Below are positions 63,101-64,000 of a stretch of DNA of 64,000 nucleotides, in pieces; the first letter of the stretch is position 1; every line of letters starts with the position of its first letter. Origin of the DNA: G965202915 sp965205955 (GTDB taxonomy: Bacteria > Pseudomonadota > Gammaproteobacteria > Eutrophobiales > Eutrophobiaceae). Location: NCBI GenBank assembly GCA_965205955.1, contig OZ242192.1, positions 186,001-250,000 of the forward strand, written 5' to 3'. Made by a program: the position numbers and the translations under genes. Under the pieces are notes generated by a model, which was not told the origin of the DNA, did not search any database, and was given only the letters and a program-made list of their open reading frames with translations.

Positions 63101-64000
63101 ATGCATCATCGCGGACATAATAAGGGCTTTTCACTGATCGAGTTGGTGATCGCGATGCTGATCGGGGTCTTCCTGATGCTCGGCGCCACCTCGCTGTTCA
63201 TCAGCAACAAACGCATATACAAGGAGCAGGAGGCGATGGGGCGCCTGCAGGAAAACAGCCGGTTCGCGATGCAAATGCTGATCAGCGACATACGCTCGGC
63301 CGGCTTTTCCGGCTGTGCGCACGACCACTCCCGCGTCGAAAATTTGATTATTCCACCCCCGACCTCTCCCTCGGATGCTGCTGATCCGACAAAATATAGA
63401 AAATTACTCACCTACACGGCCACCAATATCATCGAGGGCGGCGGATCTTTCATCGGCGATTGGCTCCCTAGCCACACGGGTAGCCCTTTTTCTTCAGACG
63501 CAATAGGCGATGCAATTACCATAAGGGGATTCCGCCCGCTGGGCATCAATCCGAGCGGCCCGACCACCGGCAATCTGATACCGACGGCGAGCACGCCCAG
63601 CGGTATTGTCGCCAACGATGCGCTGGTGATCTATGATTGCGACAGCGCGCATATCTTCCGCGCCACCGGAACCGGCAGCGGGGGGATCCGGCACGCCCAC
63701 CCCGAACTCGCCGGCATTTACGACACCGAGGCCGAGGTCGGCGTCTTCCATGCCGTGCGTTATGCAATACATGAAAGAACCGATGCGGACGGTGACGGCA
63801 CATTAGACCCGGCATTGTGGCGGGAGGATGCCACCAGCCTCGGTGTCAACTCCGAGAGCACCCGCGAAGTGGAACTGATACAGGGCGTGGAATTCATGCG
63901 AATACTTTACGGAGTGGACGATGACGATGACGGCATACCGGATGATTTTGTCCCCATATACAATTCCCCCAATTGGCCAAAGGTGATCGCCGTCAAGCTG
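63101..64000 (+). CDS. pilW: Type IV pilus minor pilin PilW (partial, 3' end beyond window)
   Basis: At least 300 residues are visible and the gene continues past the window edge. It starts at the ATG 63101 with leader MHHRGHNKG and helix FSLIELVIAMLIGVFLMLG, followed by ATSLFISNKRIYKEQEAMGRLQENSRFAMQML, which matches PilW (the RLQENSRFAM segment is diagnostic). The globular part contains DADGDGTLDP and DDDDDGIPDDF, short acidic loops of the thrombospondin type-3/EF-like kind that could bind calcium. PilW joins PilV, PilX, PilE and FimU-like proteins at the pilus tip. It is 10 bp downstream of pilV. Genes such as pilX and pilY1 would be expected next. Confidence 0.9.
   Translation, partial: MHHRGHNKGFSLIELVIAMLIGVFLMLGATSLFISNKRIYKEQEAMGRLQENSRFAMQMLISDIRSAGFSGCAHDHSRVENLIIPPPTSPSDAADPTKYRKLLTYTATNIIEGGGSFIGDWLPSHTGSPFSSDAIGDAITIRGFRPLGINPSGPTTGNLIPTASTPSGIVANDALVIYDCDSAHIFRATGTGSGGIRHAHPELAGIYDTEAEVGVFHAVRYAIHERTDADGDGTLDPALWREDATSLGVNSESTREVELIQGVEFMRILYGVDDDDDGIPDDFVPIYNSPNWPKVIAVKL

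Overview
The window looks like chromosomal DNA of an uncultivated or little-studied gammaproteobacterium. GC content is moderately high in the housekeeping genes. The evidence for this placement is the Acidithiobacillus-type glutamate-cysteine ligase, HspQ, a bacterial GltB/GltD pair, GshA/AspS/LeuA/CysM/RimI of proteobacterial type, and a FimT-PilV-PilW minor pilin cluster. The species cannot be named from the sequence alone.

Layout. (1) 1-15000: housekeeping genes, mostly on the minus strand: gshA; a small plus-strand hspQ-terB pair; an orphan ABC ATPase; an orphan prepilin-like protein; gltD-gltB; ugd; nadA; aspS; fmdB. (2) 15200-17860: tRNA-Lys(TTT), then a dUTPase fused in frame to a DUF429 domain, then a DUF3800 gene. 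This block is bracketed by two diverged copies of one promoter-bearing segment, one before dut and one before leuA, and the DUF3800 gene sits between short inverted repeats. (3) 18007-22429: a tight plus-strand operon leuA - family-4/5 uracil-DNA glycosylase - rimI - cysM - PolB-like 3'-5' exonuclease, with three ATGA overlaps. (4) 22430-25080: no host protein gene. It holds GC-rich palindromic repeats, a 297-bp MITE-like element with terminal inverted repeats, an IS3-family insertion sequence with an A7G frameshift site, and tRNA-Thr(CGT) on the minus strand. (5) 25080-60628: two giant minus-strand genes encoding about 6159 and 5124 residues. Both have a signal peptide, an intimin/invasin-type (type Ve, inverse autotransporter) N-terminal beta-barrel, and thousands of residues of Calx-beta-like, SwmB-like, cadherin-like and Ig-like repeats. 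Each giant gene is followed by a copy of tRNA-Thr(CGT) and by the same repeat block, so the locus looks like a tandem duplication of a [giant adhesin + tRNA-Thr + repeat] unit. (6) 60888-64000: thiO on the minus strand, then a plus-strand minor pilin operon fimT-pilV-pilW. Its first gene is broken by a 16-base poly-C tract, and pilW runs off the window.

Functionally the accessory part is about the cell surface: two giant adhesins assembled in the outer membrane, and type IV pilus minor pilins. Both carry features that favour rapid variation, namely near-identical tandem repeats in the adhesins and a homopolymer tract in fimT. The most unusual proteins are the dUTPase-DUF429 fusion next to DUF3800 and the paired giant inverse autotransporters.

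All calls rest on reading motifs and comparing segments by eye. No database or structure search was run. Residue positions in the giant proteins are approximate.
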